Notes under the pieces: model-generated
Database searches by the model: none
What the model was told of the DNA's origin: nothing
Seen by the model: the letters and a program-made list of their open reading frames with translations, nothing else
Assembly (NCBI GenBank): GCA_051294375.1
Contig: CM119267.1
Coordinates: 15,850,105 to 15,914,104 of the forward strand
Length of the DNA: 64,000 bases
Direction: 5' to 3'
From: Paraspadella gotoi
Taxonomy: Eukaryota > Chaetognatha
Part shown: piece by piece, positions 25,174 to 38,035 of the stretch
Layout: each line of letters begins with the position of its first letter
How positions within the stretch are numbered: position 1 is the stretch's first letter
Program-made: the position numbers and the translations under genes

Positions 25174-28100
25174 TATATATTTTCTTCGCGACTCGAATCA
25201 CCTTGTTTTACCGCCTCTTCCTCATCCCATTGTTCATCATTTCTGCCGATCATGGGAATCGCCTCTCGTTGACCATGGAAGTTCTCACGATACTATTGTG
25301 CCGATTTTCTGGTCATGTTTGTGAAATAAACCTGCTCTTTATTCACAGAATGGTGAAGTTGAAGATTTTATTAAATTCTTTCTCTATTGTTAATCTCAAG
25401 AATATCTGTTTGATAATTTACGAATTAAAAAAAACAGAGCTACAGTTAAAAAAAAAAATATATTTTACAGACAAATCTACTTTTGACAACCGAACATGTT
25501 GACCTTAGAAATCGGGTCGTAAAATATCGTTCCCGTTCTGTGGTTCCCATCAGTCCAGTGTTTCGCTCGAGAATCCCGAAATTTCTCGTACCTACAGCGA
25601 CGGAAAATCTTTCCACAGCAGTCACTATGGTTGTTTCTTCGCCGCCGTTTTTATGGGCGTCCTCTTTCTTTTTGCTCGTAAATAAAATGTTTTCGTTAAG
25701 GTGCTAATATTCGCACACTTGTGATAGCTGTTCCCAAAAATAATTGACTTAATAATACATTTTTTTCGGACTTGAATCGACAATTTAAAAAGTGTCAGTT
25801 TTGCTATGGAGTTTGATCGTAGTGAGAGTTCCAAACATATTTAACAAGTTTAACATTTTTTATAGGAAACAAATTTATTATTAATTTTTTTAAAAATTGA
25901 TGATTTTTAATAGGTTTTGAAAAAACCAAATGGTTTTATTTTTTAAACCTGTAATGTATCTTTGGCTTGGCGGAAAGAGCAGCATCCTGAAAATTGACTC
26001 GGAACCTTATTATCGGTCTCTTCTTCTTAATCCCATTAGCCAAGTAGGATCGAGTGCCTCCGTACCGGAAAGGATTTTCTCGATTTTTGCACTAACACCG
26101 CCTTATATCCCATCAAATATAAAATAGACCTTTTATCTTGGAGAAACCGGGGTCATGTGATGAATAAACAGCAATTTTGGGCGAAACCAAAAAAATCTGG
26201 TTTCCAAATTTCCGGTTCGAGGCAATAAGCGATAAAAAATATTTTGGAAACACCTGATTTTCGTAATTTTGTAATTATCATAAAAAATTGGGGTAATGAA
26301 AAATAGAATTTTTCATATAATTACATATTCGTATTTTATTTAAAAGAATTCCTAAATGTAATTTTATATATTTGTGATGAGTTTATGTCCAACATTTACA
26401 GAATGAAGATGTTCATGCATCTTCGTCAAGACTTGGAGCGGGTTCGTAATTTGTGCTATATGGTGAACAAACGTGAGAAGCTCCGGCGGCAGTGGCTTCA
26501 ATTGAGAAGAGACGTCTTTTTTTCACAATTAAAAGTTCTGGAGGATAAACGACTCAGTTTATCAAAGGTATTTTAAGTTTTGAATGTAAGTTTGCAAAAA
26601 AAATTAACGTTAAGAAGCAAAAAACTTGCTTTTTGTATTATTTTGGGGAAAATATGTAGTTTGGTTTTATTTTACTATATTCTCAATGATCTCATTGATC
26701 AATCCTAAATTGTTTATCATGGTTTGTTGAACTTGTCGCGGAAGGGAGACAATCTAGGTAGAAGTTTGTGACTTTTTTTGTGCGGTTTTTCTATAATTCA
26801 CTTTGTCGGTCCCACCCCAAAAGCTTGTCGGTATGATACTTAGATCATGTCAGAACATCGAATTATGATAAATTATGCAAAAAAAAAAAGATGTCCGTCT
26901 TCCCTTAGATTTGAACGCCAATTACTCATGAGTATATGGGGCGATTGAAATTTTGTATGTGGGTAGGAAAGTGTGTGATTGAGCTAGAAATCAAGTTTAG
27001 ATGGAATCGCCCGAGTGGAAATGAGTTTAAATGGAAAAAACAAAAAACCTGTTTCACTAATTGATAATGCTTATTTTTTTTATATCAAATGTAAATGCAA
27101 GATGTATTAATTAATCAAATTAATTATTTGTCAATTAATTAATCAATAATTAATTTACCAGTCAATTAATTAATTATTCACTCAATTTATTTATATATTA
27201 ATTAATTATTCAATTAATTCATTTATCAATTAATTAATTAATTATTCAATCAATCTAGTAAGTCAATCATTTAATCGTTATCGGCATTGTCGTCATCGCC
27301 ATCGTCGTCGTTGCTTATGTCGTAGTCAGTGACGAAAAAACCTAAAAACAAACATGTCGGATCAAATTAATAATTAATTAATGCTATAATTAATTAACTT
27401 GAAATAATAAAATAATTGATTACCTCTAATGATCGTGGGCAGTTCCGGAATTGTTTGCTAAAACTTGTTTTTACTCTTTTTGGCTTGAAAGGCTACATGA
27501 ATGAGAAACATTATGTGGAGAAAAACCGCTTAACCCATTTAAATAAATTTATTTGGAAACTATTTTATTAGCGCGAACGAGACGCGGTTATCGAGTCGCA
27601 CCGGATGTCGCCGCTTGGCCTTAGCGCCACGATGTCGTCGTCACTATTTGTGCGCCTGAAACGCTTCGGACGACTCACTCCTGTCCCCGTCACCGACTCA
27701 TGCGGGGCCGCTATCTATGATTATCCTTACTTCTGGGATAAGATCAAGGTCGGCGGCGATTCCGGTCAACACGAGGACAGGTTTGATTCGAGTTTCTTTC
27801 TTTTTTTTTTGTAGTGGAAGGTATATATATTGTATAATCTCCTTTTCAGACGATCCCCTCAAAAGTTCTCGCCATTCACTGGAACATCCGATGCGGGTTC
27901 CTTTGATTCCGAGATCGGCCAATCGCCTTGCACTTCACGTGACTTCGGCCAATCAGCGTCCAGGTTTTGGATCGATTCGATACGATCTTTGAATACCATT
28001 TATCATCGGTTTTTATCCCATCTTTTTCTCACCATTACAGAAAACTGACTCAAGATATTGATGTTTTCGAAATCGACGAGGTCTTGTCCCCGGGTCCTAG

Positions 28101-31100
28101 TGAATTAAAGGATTCTGGTGTTCGCACATTCGACAAAGGTACCTAGCTTTTTAACTTATGTTAAGTTATTATGTTATTATGTTATTATGTTATGTTAAGT
28201 TTTTATTTTTTTTCTTCGATCTATTGATATTTAAGATGGTATCACAATGTGAGACTTGTAGATCAAGCATCAAGTGTTTAGGAGCTTCCATACGACTAAA
28301 CTACATTAATTCTCGTCAGATCGCGGTCCTTTGTCAGTGGATCCATTGCAAATTCCGTCGGACGCTGACCCTTTTTGCTACGACTCTTCGGAAGATGACG
28401 CTTGCAAAACAGAAAACGAGAGCGATAAGAAGTCTAAGACAGTCGATGGAAAGTCCACCAAGGGCAAATTAAAAAAGGGGGCTTCGAAAACTAATGACGA
28501 TTTTGCAGGTGATTTCAGAATGAAATAATATGTTAGTTTTAAGCTACATACTTAGTTTAAAAATAAAGATATTGTAACCAATATTTCTAGTCACTCTGTC
28601 ACTGTAAAGTCGAAATTTTCTTTACTACCTTTCACAGAAGTGGGCTCTGGCACATCCACTGCGACAGCAGACGATTCGTCAACTATTCCTATCTGTGATT
28701 TAAAAGACAAATCTATTGGGCGTCCCAGTCAAGCGCCTAAGTCGACAGATTCTCAGTCCAATCAAGCGTCCTTAGAATCAGATATTAGTTTGAGTCTGCC
28801 CATATTGACACCGTCCAAAGATCTCACCACACCGTTAAAAGTGGAGATTGCTTTGGGTCCGCCCACAGTTCCTCCACCGTCTTCAGACCAGGAAAACATT
28901 GCGTTGGAAGAGAGAGAGGCTCCCGCCCCTTCCGAGCTCGACTCTGTCGCTTCCCTCATCTCTTCCCCTCTTCCCTCTGACCCTCTGACCTTTCGCTCTC
29001 CGAAACGACAGTCCCCCACCTTTCATGGCCAAACTAGAAAAAGTTCCTCCAACGACGACACCCAGGTTCCCCTGAAATGTTCTCCCCCGAAAAACGTCGT
29101 CAAATTAACTTTGCGTCCAAAGCAGCTTTCCGAGGAACCGGACAATGCTCTTTCTTCGCCGAAAAGGTTGCTAAAACAAGTTAAGTCGAGGACAGTGTCC
29201 GCGCCAGTGGGCTCGGCCGAAGACCAGGATGACTCGGTAGAGGAGTCGGACCACCTTAAATTTGCATCGGTTCCAAAAAACGGGCCGGTGGTGACGTCAT
29301 CGCAAGAGGGCGTAGCCTCGGTGGGCGCGTCGGTGACGTCACCAAAACAACCCGATCCTCTGCGCGTCGGAGCCAAGAGCGCCGCTTTGGCTTCAACGTC
29401 ACTAATCAGACTGGAACGAGAATGTCATGTACAACTCGTTCACGCCGACTTGACCCTAAGGCAGCGGATGAGCAGCGGACTTAAGCCTGCCAAGGATGCC
29501 CAATCGGAAAAGATAAAGCCGGCATCGACGTTGTCCTCTCAGACTTCGTCGAGCGACGAGAGCGATGTCGTCTTCGTCGTCAGGAATTCTCCGAAAAAGC
29601 TTCGAACTCGAACATCAGTTCGGCGAATTTTGGACGACGACGACGACGACGACGAATCGGACGACGTGGATTCGGACCATCGAACCGACGCTCGCCGTCG
29701 ACAATCCTCGCTGTCTTCGACCCAACGAACCGGGGGTAGACTGCACAAACCGGGACGGGGAAGGGCCACTCTGAAAAAGATGACGAAGACGAACTCTGAG
29801 GAAGATCGAAAGTGGAGTCATCGGCGGGTCAACGAGGAGGACGACGCCGATTGGGAGATGGACGAGGAGGATGCCGACTCCGGTCCATTTCGCGTTTCCA
29901 ACATGAGCGTCCGCGGCGGTATTCGTCGTTGGGATCGACGATCGACATCCGTTTCCCGGTCGCCGTCCCCCTATGACTCACACTTTTCTCAGTCTAAGAA
30001 AATTAAGACGCCGTCGACGAAGAGATCGTCGGGGAGGCAGAAAGAACAATCGGAAGGATCGAAGTCGGAGGTGAGAATGAATTGGAGAAGATAATGGAAG
30101 GAAGATGGATTATTTTCGAATTTAGATAATCTTTTTTCTTTTGCCCTTTTTTAAAAGCTCGGGGAACCTGACCAAATTGACAAATCCTCGAAAGATGTGC
30201 TTGCCAAATTTAGCGACAGGCAGTTGAAACAACTCATTCAATCAGCGCAGAGGTTTGTCTCGTCATACTTCGGCTTAATGTACAGATTTACTCGGAACAA
30301 TAAAAGCTATTAAAGAAATGCTAAAATAATCCATTTCAGATCAAAACCAATTGTTTTGCTCGAGCCTCTCGTAGAGCTCACGCCGGACAACAACGGGGTG
30401 CAATTATTGGATGTTGAGGTCCTGCCGACTGAGACACCGAAACTCGCCAGAGAGATGAATTTAGTTCAAGGATCATCAGTGTAAGTACAAGAGGGACCTC
30501 GTCGCGATTACCATCTGCTTCCGTACTTATTCAGAATGATTGCTTTGTTTTTATGTTTTCCCAGATCCGAGAATAAAAATCGTACTACTCCCAAACTTTT
30601 GTTTCAAAGTAAATTTCAGTGCAAAAAGAATAAAGGAGAAACGTTACCGACGGTGGTTATTCACAGGTACGTTGGGATTTTTTAAACTTCTACTTTTCTA
30701 GTATCATAATTTGATTTTTTTCCCAATAGATCGACGGAAAAACGAAAAGAGTCGATAAATAGGACTCCCTCCCTCACAAAAACTTGCTCAATGGTCGCCA
30801 CTCTCGAAGGAACCGAAGATCTCGGGAAAACCGGGCTTGCAATAAGACAGAAACTCCGGGAACAGCGCTGCGCAGAGATGAATGAAAAAGGCCCTGAACG
30901 TGAGAAAACATCCGAAGCCTCTTCGGTGAGTTTTAATTATTTTATTTATAAAAATGAGCTTGTCGATTTACTGATTGGTTTCTTTTGCCAGACGAACGCT
31001 GCTCCGGACATGACGACGGTTTCGAATCCACGGTTCATTGCTCCGAAAAAGAATAAGCTTCTACCGTCAATCGCCGACGCCGCCTCCGTCGATATATTTC

Positions 31101-34100
31101 AACTCGCTCTCGACACTGGGACTCCTTTGGGGAAAAAACTGGCTTTGCCTAAACAGCAGCGACTCGCCTCCACCTCATCCGCCAACCTACCTAACAAGAA
31201 AAAGTCGATGCTGTCCACTACAGAAATGGGAACTAAATTGTCGCCAGAAACTACTGTAATACCAACTGGAGCCGAAGCGGTGGGCGCGCCAGACGCGGCG
31301 GACCGGCTGACGACGGACAAAGCCAAGCGTTTTAACGAAACGTCGTCAGCTTCGAATCGCAAGGCCTTGCTCATGGGGAAGTACAAAATCCCGAAGCGGG
31401 CGTTCGAGGATGCTGGTCCAGACGACGCCTTTGAAGAAAAGGATGTACCGTTGACGCAGTCTACGAAAAACTCTACCTTCTCTTCTGATTTGGATCCCAA
31501 ACGGAGCAACGTATTTAACAGATTTTCCAGCAAAGAAGAAAATTGGGCCAAGTCGACAGCTTACTCCGCCTCATCAACAACGTGCACCTCGTCTTTTAAC
31601 TCCGCCACCCTTTTAACTGCCGCCACATCAGAAATTTCTCTTCCATCCATGTGTTTCAACTCTCCGGTCAACTCGCGGACTGCGTCGTCATCATGCATTT
31701 CTGACACCCTCATTTCGAAGCCCAGAATTGGCGTCACCGAAAAAGAAGCTATTAAACCCGGAAATATATTTAGCATGTTGCAGCGAAAGGTTTCGACAGA
31801 AGCAACTGAACCCGTGGAATCAAAGCCGTCGGTGTCCGTCGCGGCCGCGGACACGATTGTCGCTGTTGCTGAAGCTTCGTCTTCTGTGCAAGGCGAGTTA
31901 TTAATATCTTTAAACTTTTTAAACTTTTATCTAATATTATTTATTGTTGACCTTATGGTTAGTGGTAGGATGCTACAATACTACACTACACTACAATACA
32001 CTACAATACTACAATGAAATATTCGAATAATAATTGGAAAACTAAATCATTAAAACCTATTAAAAGTATTGCTAAAACCTTAAAATAAGACTCCTATGAA
32101 AACTGTATCAAAAGATATGAGAAATGATCTAAACTGCTACAATATGTAAATGAGATTGAAGAACTCAATCTCATTTGAAATGAACCACAAATTATTCTGC
32201 TACAAATATTCGCTCACCTTAGGTTTTCGACCCAGTAAAAGATAATTTTTTTTTTCGCTAATGCCCTCTTCAGATTTGCCTCCAATCGACGTGGCCCCTC
32301 CAACGCTCAGAACGTCGTTCAACCTCTTCAGCGCAGTACGCGCTGTTCGCGGCCGAGTCCATAAACTCGCTGCCAAGGACGAATCCCCTCGTCCCTTCTC
32401 GCAGTCGGAGTTCTTCGTTCGCAGCCTCTCGACGCAGGCGGAGATCGTGACGTCGACGACTGATGAGGGCGTCTCTTCTTCGCGCGGTTCCTCTTCCCCA
32501 AAAGTGTCGTCCTCGGCTCCAGAGATGCCGAGTCCTGACTCCATGGCGACCGGCCTCTTCACCCCGCGTCACGATGACGTCGACGAGGGTTGCTTCTCGC
32601 CCATTGAAGACGATACGAAAGATCCTGAGGAAGACCCGGACGGCGCCGAGATTCTCCGCCGATTTTCCGGCGACGATCCGCTGGGATTGAAAAAAGAACC
32701 GTTGCCTCTTTCCTCAAGCGACAGCAGTCGGTCCGAAGCAGTACCGCCAGTTACTGCAGAGCCCTATCGTCGGGTCCACGACCGCGGTTCTCGGAAAGAA
32801 CCGGGAGAAGCGGAGAATCTTCCGACTCTACCATTAATCGAAAATGCGTCGAGCCGAAGAGCTCCGACAAAATGGGGTCCTTCAAAGGAGGAAGACTCTT
32901 CTCTCACTCATCTTTGGCCTGCCTATCACGACGGAACCCGGAAGTCATTCCTTCCCCATCCGAGCGACGAGGTTTACGAGGACCAAGCGACTTGGGACTC
33001 TTCTCACGAAGTCTCGTGCCAGATTCCGCGACGGGAATCCATTTTGTACCGCGCGTGCAACGTGAAAGAAGCAGAGGTGGTCAAAGAAGATCAGGACGAC
33101 GAGGAGCCCGACGAGGCTGAGCGTGACGAAATCGAACGTAATGAGAGAGACTTGGAGCGGCTGATGGAAGAAAAGAGGAAACTGGAGAGGATGTTGCTGG
33201 AGCAGGAGGAGGGTGAATTGCCGGAGGACGACCATATCAACAAAGACAATGAAAATGTGGACGACACCTTTGAAGACGAGGATACCTCGCCTAAAAAACG
33301 TGGTTCTTCCTCGCCTGATGATTCTAACAGACTTCCAAAGGCTTATCGAGACTGTGCCAATTCACCGATAGAGGAACGCTCGAGTCTCGATCGCACGAGC
33401 CACGTAATCGTCCAAGGGCGTCGCGCCAGTGCTGAAGACTACGACTACAACCCTCGAAAGAGTAGAGGAGAAGAATCTGACTATCATTATGATTGGAGAA
33501 ACGAAAATGACGATCAATTTTATCGACGTCGTCACGATAGTTTTCAATCGTTGGACCGCTCTCAACCCAATCGTCACGGTTCTTGGCGAGATCTCACATA
33601 CGACGACGACAGTGAATACGACTACTCTAGAAGGCGTTGCGACGAGGAATGGACTCGACGAGAGTTGCCTCCTTCTCGCCGCGAAGAAAGATCTCCTCCC
33701 GATCGACGACGTTGGGGGGTGGAGGAAGACTACTCTCGAGAGGATCGTCGAGGCATGCCGTCGACCTCGCCAAGACGGACCACTTTCTCTTTGCGATCAG
33801 AATCTGCACAGTATTACGATTCTCTTGATGACAAATCCGAAAGGACACCCGCCTTTTCCAAAGATTACGATCACGGGAAAAGCAGGTCGGTTTCCCCTTC
33901 CCTCGCTGCGGATACGTCCGCCTCTTCGAAAAAGTATTCTTTAGAAGAAGCTGACGTCGATGAACAAAAATACCGCCAACCAAAGGAGCGTCAACAGTCT
34001 GAGGAGAGCTATCGACGCGACGGTTCATGGGGTGGCGAAAAGGAAGAGTTGTCGGCAGAAAATTCTTCCTCTGATTGCGCATCTATTCGTGAGGCCGATG

Positions 34101-34546
34101 AACAAATTTACCGTCACTCAAATGATCGTCAGCAAGTGGATGAAAGTTATCGACAGGACGGAGTTTGGGGTGTCGAGGTGGATGAGTTCTCGGCGGAAAA
34201 TTCTTCTTCCTCCGATTATCCATCTCTTCGCGGTATTCCATCGATGCGTCGGGGCGCCCCCATGACTTCCGCACATTTTTGCCATCAATACCCGTCGCAT
34301 CTCCCTCCGCCTCGCTTTGGCTATCAAACTATTCGTCCGCGACCTCCCATGCCGCTGCGGCCGCCGCGTCCGCTGCGGCCGCCGCAGCGTTACCCTCTTC
34401 CGTTCGTGCCGAGATTCGGGTCGCGGAGGGGGCATCATCCGAGACATCATTTGGCGCCTCTGAGAGGACGAGCGAGGGGAATTCGCGGCGGAGCTCCTCC
34501 CCGACACGTTTACTCACCAATAACGACTTACTTTGCACCACGGTAG
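19332..34546 (+). CDS. JADE: JADE/Rhinoceros-type PHD-finger scaffold, 22 exons, about 2,614 aa
   Basis: Family role: nuclear scaffold of the HBO1 (MYST) histone H4 acetyltransferase complex. Exons: 19332-19515, 19587-19736, 19807-20019, 20232-20666, 20794-20967, 21281-21479, 21545-21676, 21760-21966, 22042-22189, 22350-22435, 26402-26567, 27572-27780, 27850-27963, 28041-28138, 28320-28508, 28638-30070, 30158-30252, 30340-30480, 30565-30666, 30730-30925, 30992-31892 and 32274-34546. Every junction keeps phase. Diagnostic segments: [20 protein letters not shown] (EPL-like), [15 protein letters not shown], a C4HC3 PHD finger (CNVC, CDAC, HQACYG, CRTC; exon 5), an extended PHD ([36 protein letters not shown]; exons 6-7), and [20 protein letters not shown] (exon 11). 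Exons 12-22 are low-complexity Ser/Arg/Asp-rich sequence without known domains, as in fly Rhinoceros. That they belong to the same protein rests on phase continuity. Intron 21 uses a GC donor. Confidence 0.8.
22732..24934 (-). CDS. Nodal-like TGF-beta family ligand, nested in JADE intron 10
   Basis: Secreted growth factor, about 570 aa from two exons (24934-24417 and 23926-22732). An upstream in-frame ATG at 24985 exists, but the ATG at 24934 begins a clean signal peptide ([17 protein letters not shown]). The prodomain has an octapeptide array (VNDSDVRG) and ends in a very basic stretch; KRRR before NKQPARER is the likely furin site. The mature domain has the seven-cysteine knot pattern [43 protein letters not shown] and HHPDMIV match Nodal ligands better than BMP or activin. 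In bilaterians Nodal signals through activin-type receptors to Smad2/3 in axis patterning; that role here is inference. Both exons lie inside a 3,966-bp JADE intron on the opposite strand. A divergent BMP/univin-class ligand is the alternative. Confidence 0.8.
24653..24756 (-). repeat. 24-bp coding tandem repeat in the Nodal-like prodomain
   Basis: Four identical 24-bp units plus a partial variant, encoding VNDSDVRG four times and then VNASDV. Every unit carries an N-glycosylation sequon (NDS or NAS). Confidence 0.95.
25125..25171. repeat. (GA)n microsatellite
   Basis: About 45 bp of GA repeat, some 190 bp upstream of the Nodal-like start codon and inside JADE intron 10. Confidence 0.95.
26800..27025 (+). 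repeat. Dispersed repeat family, copy 1
   Basis: Lies in JADE intron 11. It shares an ordered series of matching blocks with 49488-49712: CACTTTGTCGGTCC, CATGTCAGAACATCGAATTA, GATGTCCGTC, CCAATTACTC, AGGAAAGTGTGTGAT and GAGTGGAAATG. Spacing is conserved, with small indels. Confidence 0.75.
27090..27265. repeat. ATTAATTA-rich simple repeat
   Basis: Degenerate TTAATTAATCAATTA-type low-complexity tract in JADE intron 11. Confidence 0.85.
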
Positions 34547-35060
34547 TAGCTCAGGTCAAAAATCTCGTGTTCGAATCATTCGTGAAAGATATTTTTATGC
34601 TGTTTTTATTGTTTGTGAACATTTTTTTGTTGTTGTTATCACGGGAAAAAGCTCGATGATCGACTTGGCCCCATTATAATTTTTGCTCCTATTCGTTTTT
34701 TTCTTGGTTCATAACATATGTTTTCTTTTTAAATCGCGATAATGTACAAGATTTTTTTTTTAAATATATGCATATGAAACTTTTTTCCTCTTTTAAATTT
34801 TTCCAGGTTTATGGTGATATTTGTACGGAAAACTGACTTATTTTTTAATGTTTTAAAATCACAATACCTATTTTATTCCATAAAAATCGTTTTCAACTTT
34901 AAGTCAAAATCGAGTATTTGTTTTCACTTTCTTAGTTATGATACGTCACAACTTACATTTAAGAAAAAATGTAAATAACCATTGTTACCCTAATGATTGA
35001 AACAAACCAATTTGTTCCGCCGTAATTTCCTTGTTTTTTCTTCAACATTTGAAATAGAAT
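34547..35060. other. Intergenic, JADE to MRPS22
   Basis: AT-rich 3' flank with no gene seen. It ends in a T-rich tract with an AG at 35056-35057, three bases before the MRPS22 start codon. Confidence 0.5.
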
Positions 35061-36922
35061 ATGAAAACAATGTCTTCATGGGTGAAAACCTCATTCTCAT
35101 TATGTCGCAACTTTCAAAGACGCACTTGTTCCACGTCGGCGGCCTCGCTCACGAAAACCCGAGGTTCGAAAACTGATTACGAATTAACACTCTGATCTCT
35201 GTCATAATTTCTTTTATTCTTCGCAGAGCTCAACTCACTGCTAAATCCACAGTCTCCCGATTATAACCCTGCTAAGCTGTTTCTGCAAAAAGACGTTCAA
35301 AGGCTTTTATACAGCGTCACCGGTTTCGATCTGAAGCGACTTGAAACTTCGTCGAAAAAAACAAGGATGCTCATGGTGAACTGATTACTAAGGCGTAGTA
35401 AAATTTCTAAATTTAACTTTAATTAAAATTCTAAAAGTGAGGAATAAACAACATTATACTAATGAACATTTATGTAATAAAAAAATTTATAATAAATTTT
35501 TCAATTTATACTAGTACTAAACCAATAAATGTTAAAATTTCAAAACAGTTTTTTTTAAGATATTTTTTGCAGATTTGGATTTATCATAAAAAGTTGATGA
35601 AAAGAAATATAACTCTTTTTGAAAAATTCTTCATAAGTGGGTCAAAAATTAGAAAAACTATATTTTAAGCTGAAAATTAACTTTTTATAGTTTTTTTAAT
35701 TTTTACCCCACTTAATGAAAGATTTTTTAAAAATGATTATATTTTTCTTTATAAACTTTTGACGAGGAATTCAAATCTGCAATCAAAATTAAAAAAAGCT
35801 TATTTTGAAATTTTTCGATTTTATAAGGATAGTACTATATATAAATATAGCCTACTGCGAAAATTAAAAAACATAAAATTATTTTTTTTTTACAAATTAA
35901 TGTTCACTGATGGTATGTTGTTCAAATTGACTTTTAGAATTTTCGTATGTAACTTTCACTACGCCTTACTGATTACTAATGAGGCTGAGACAGAAAAAAA
36001 GCTTTCTCACCCAAATTCTATGTAACTCGGACAAAATAACACTTGCATTGAGTTTACGCTGTTTTTCAGTTGCCCGAGGTACGTTTTTTGTCCGAAGAAG
36101 AATTGGAAATCGAACGACGCCGAGCGACTTTGAGAGCAAAGCGGAAATTTAAGATGCCACCTGTGTTGGCTCCACGAAAGCCAGGAGGAGATGTCCTCCA
36201 AACTGATGAACGATTGAGTAAACTGTTGGAACACAAACTAGTCTTCACAGACGTCTCTTATGGAGGGAGTGACCGAACCAGGTAACATCTTATTTCCTAT
36301 GTGGAAAAGTTGTATAGTTTCCAGTCTGATGCTTTTTTCTAGAATCGTCGTCGTACGCGAAAAAAACGGAACTCTTCGTTCGGCGACTTGGAACGAAAAG
36401 ATGAGGATGTCGCAGATTTATTTTCCTCAATTCGGTCGCGAAGTTTTTGTGCCACGAATGTTCCAACCGGAATTTCTTTCTGATTCTCTCAATAGCGTCT
36501 CCGCCCATTACATCCTCTCTCGAGCCTGCGTGCAATTTGAGCCCGACGATCCAGATTTTATCCGCGTCACCCACGCCGTTTACGACCATGTCGATCGTCA
36601 CGGCACTTACGACGACCTATGGTCCACCCGATTCTTTGGTGGCTTAGTCTTTTACTTATGTGGCGTGGCCCGACTGGACGGGCTACTTCTCGATCGTCTG
36701 CAGAGGCGCCGACTAGAGGACGCCGCCTCTGTGGTCCAACTGCTTTCGGTGCTGCATCCCTTGTGCAAGTGCGCGTTGTCAATTGAAATGGAAAATGCCG
36801 AGAGCGACGCAGATTTGGTTCGAGTTTACTTGAAAACAATGGGAAATGCCAAGACCCAATTGAAGGCGGCGTTGAATCGTTGCGAAAAGGACGAAATTGT
36901 AAACGTCGCCGTAGCGGTTTAA
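35061..36922 (+). CDS. MRPS22: Mitochondrial small ribosomal subunit protein mS22
   Basis: Animal-specific protein of the mitochondrial ribosome small subunit. Exons 35061-35163, 35227-35375, 36070-36281 and 36343-36922 keep phase and give 347 aa, close to the usual 360. The first 34 residues are Arg/Ser/Thr-rich without acids, as in a mitochondrial presequence. Family blocks: LLYSVTGFDLKRL (residues 61-73), FKMPPVLAPR, LVFTDVSYG, IVVVREKNGTLRSATWNEK, FEPDDPDFIRVTHAVYDHVD, STRFFGGLVFY and VVQLLSVLHP. The order matches human MRPS22 throughout. The next gene on this strand also acts in mitochondria. Confidence 0.92.
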
Positions 36923-37167
36923 TATTACTGCCGTTAATGTAGTTATGTGGTTTTAAATTTCGTTCTATTTATGATGATTTTTTTGTTATTACAGTATTGA
37001 AAGAACAGAATGGCTTCCCTAATTAAATTGGAAAAAATTGGGTTGGAAAAAACGTAAATACAAAAAATTATTTCTTTTAGGTGTTAAAATACTAGTTAAT
37101 ATAAAATTAACTTTAAATTAGACTAAATTATTAAATTTCTTTAGTTTTATATAGTAAAAGAAATTGA

Positions 37168-38010
37168 ATGGTAATTACATCTTTTCCAAGACGAAAGCTA
37201 AACGACGTTATCGTGAGAATTCCGCACGGCTTAAAAACGATAAAAAAGTTGGTCGTTTACTTTGGCGGTGATGTGCAAGATTTTCACCGAGTCATGCAAG
37301 CCAACGAATCGAATCAGAAATATTCAAATTGGTCTCTCGAATCGACCTCGGACATATTGGGCGAAAAATTTGGGGAAGAATCTTTAATCATCACGGTTCG
37401 TCCCAGCCAGTATTATCTCGGAACCTTTGCCAAATTCGTCAATTTCGTCGAGACTGATTGGTTTTCCAACCCGACGTACAACCATAAAACCGACGACGCC
37501 TGGAAGCAAGTGGGAGAACTATTGATAGGCGTGGAATCGAGATTGAAAACAGACAGTAATGGCAACTTCCCAACTACCGACGATAGTGAACTTTTGATGG
37601 TGGGGTTCAGTAAGGGATGCGTAGTTCTAAATCAGCTTTTGCATGAAACTGTTTTTATCAATGAAAGGACGAAAGAAGAGCGGACGCCTTACCTTCCCGT
37701 TTTAGAGAAGTTGAGCGGAATCTATTGGTTGGACGGAGGGCATAACGGAACCGATGAAACATGGGTGACTGAACCCAGGGTTCTGACTGCTTTCTCTCAT
37801 TTAATCCTGCCCAATAATGTGCGTATTCACGTTGCGGTGACCCCTTACCAAATGAACGACAAACGACGACCACATGTTGCTCACGAGAAAATCGCCTTCG
37901 TTCAACAAATGAAAAAAATGGGATTTTTGGTCGACGATAATCTTTATTTCGAAAATCAACCGCGTGCCATCGATCTGCATTTCGAAATATTGCGAGTTTT
38001 CCAGGTTTAA
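37168..38010 (+). CDS. C2orf69: C2orf69-like protein, single exon
   Basis: 280 aa without introns. C2orf69 is a serine-hydrolase-like protein reported to be mitochondrial in vertebrates; its substrate is not established. Family segments in order: VVYFGGDVQDFH (like the human FFHGDVQNYH), WSLEST, MVGFSKGCVVLNQLL (residues about 148-162, containing the nucleophile-like GFSKG), IYWLDGGHNGTDETWVT and HVAVTPYQMND. It is shorter than the human protein (385 aa), which has an N-terminal presequence and an insert missing here. The mitochondrial leader is not obvious from this start. The stop is 46 bp before the TEX10 start codon. Confidence 0.9.
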   Translation: MVITSFPRRKLNDVIVRIPHGLKTIKKLVVYFGGDVQDFHRVMQANESNQKYSNWSLESTSDILGEKFGEESLIITVRPSQYYLGTFAKFVNFVETDWFSNPTYNHKTDDAWKQVGELLIGVESRLKTDSNGNFPTTDDSELLMVGFSKGCVVLNQLLHETVFINERTKEERTPYLPVLEKLSGIYWLDGGHNGTDETWVTEPRVLTAFSHLILPNNVRIHVAVTPYQMNDKRRPHVAHEKIAFVQQMKKMGFLVDDNLYFENQPRAIDLHFEILRVFQV

Positions 38011-38035
38011 AACTTCTGTTCTGTTGTTATTGTTT

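Noticed and set aside
32200-32572. Antisense open frames in the last JADE exon (also 33627-34082)
   Set aside because: The low-complexity Ser/Arg coding strand yields open frames on both strands; only the sense frame joins in phase with upstream exons.
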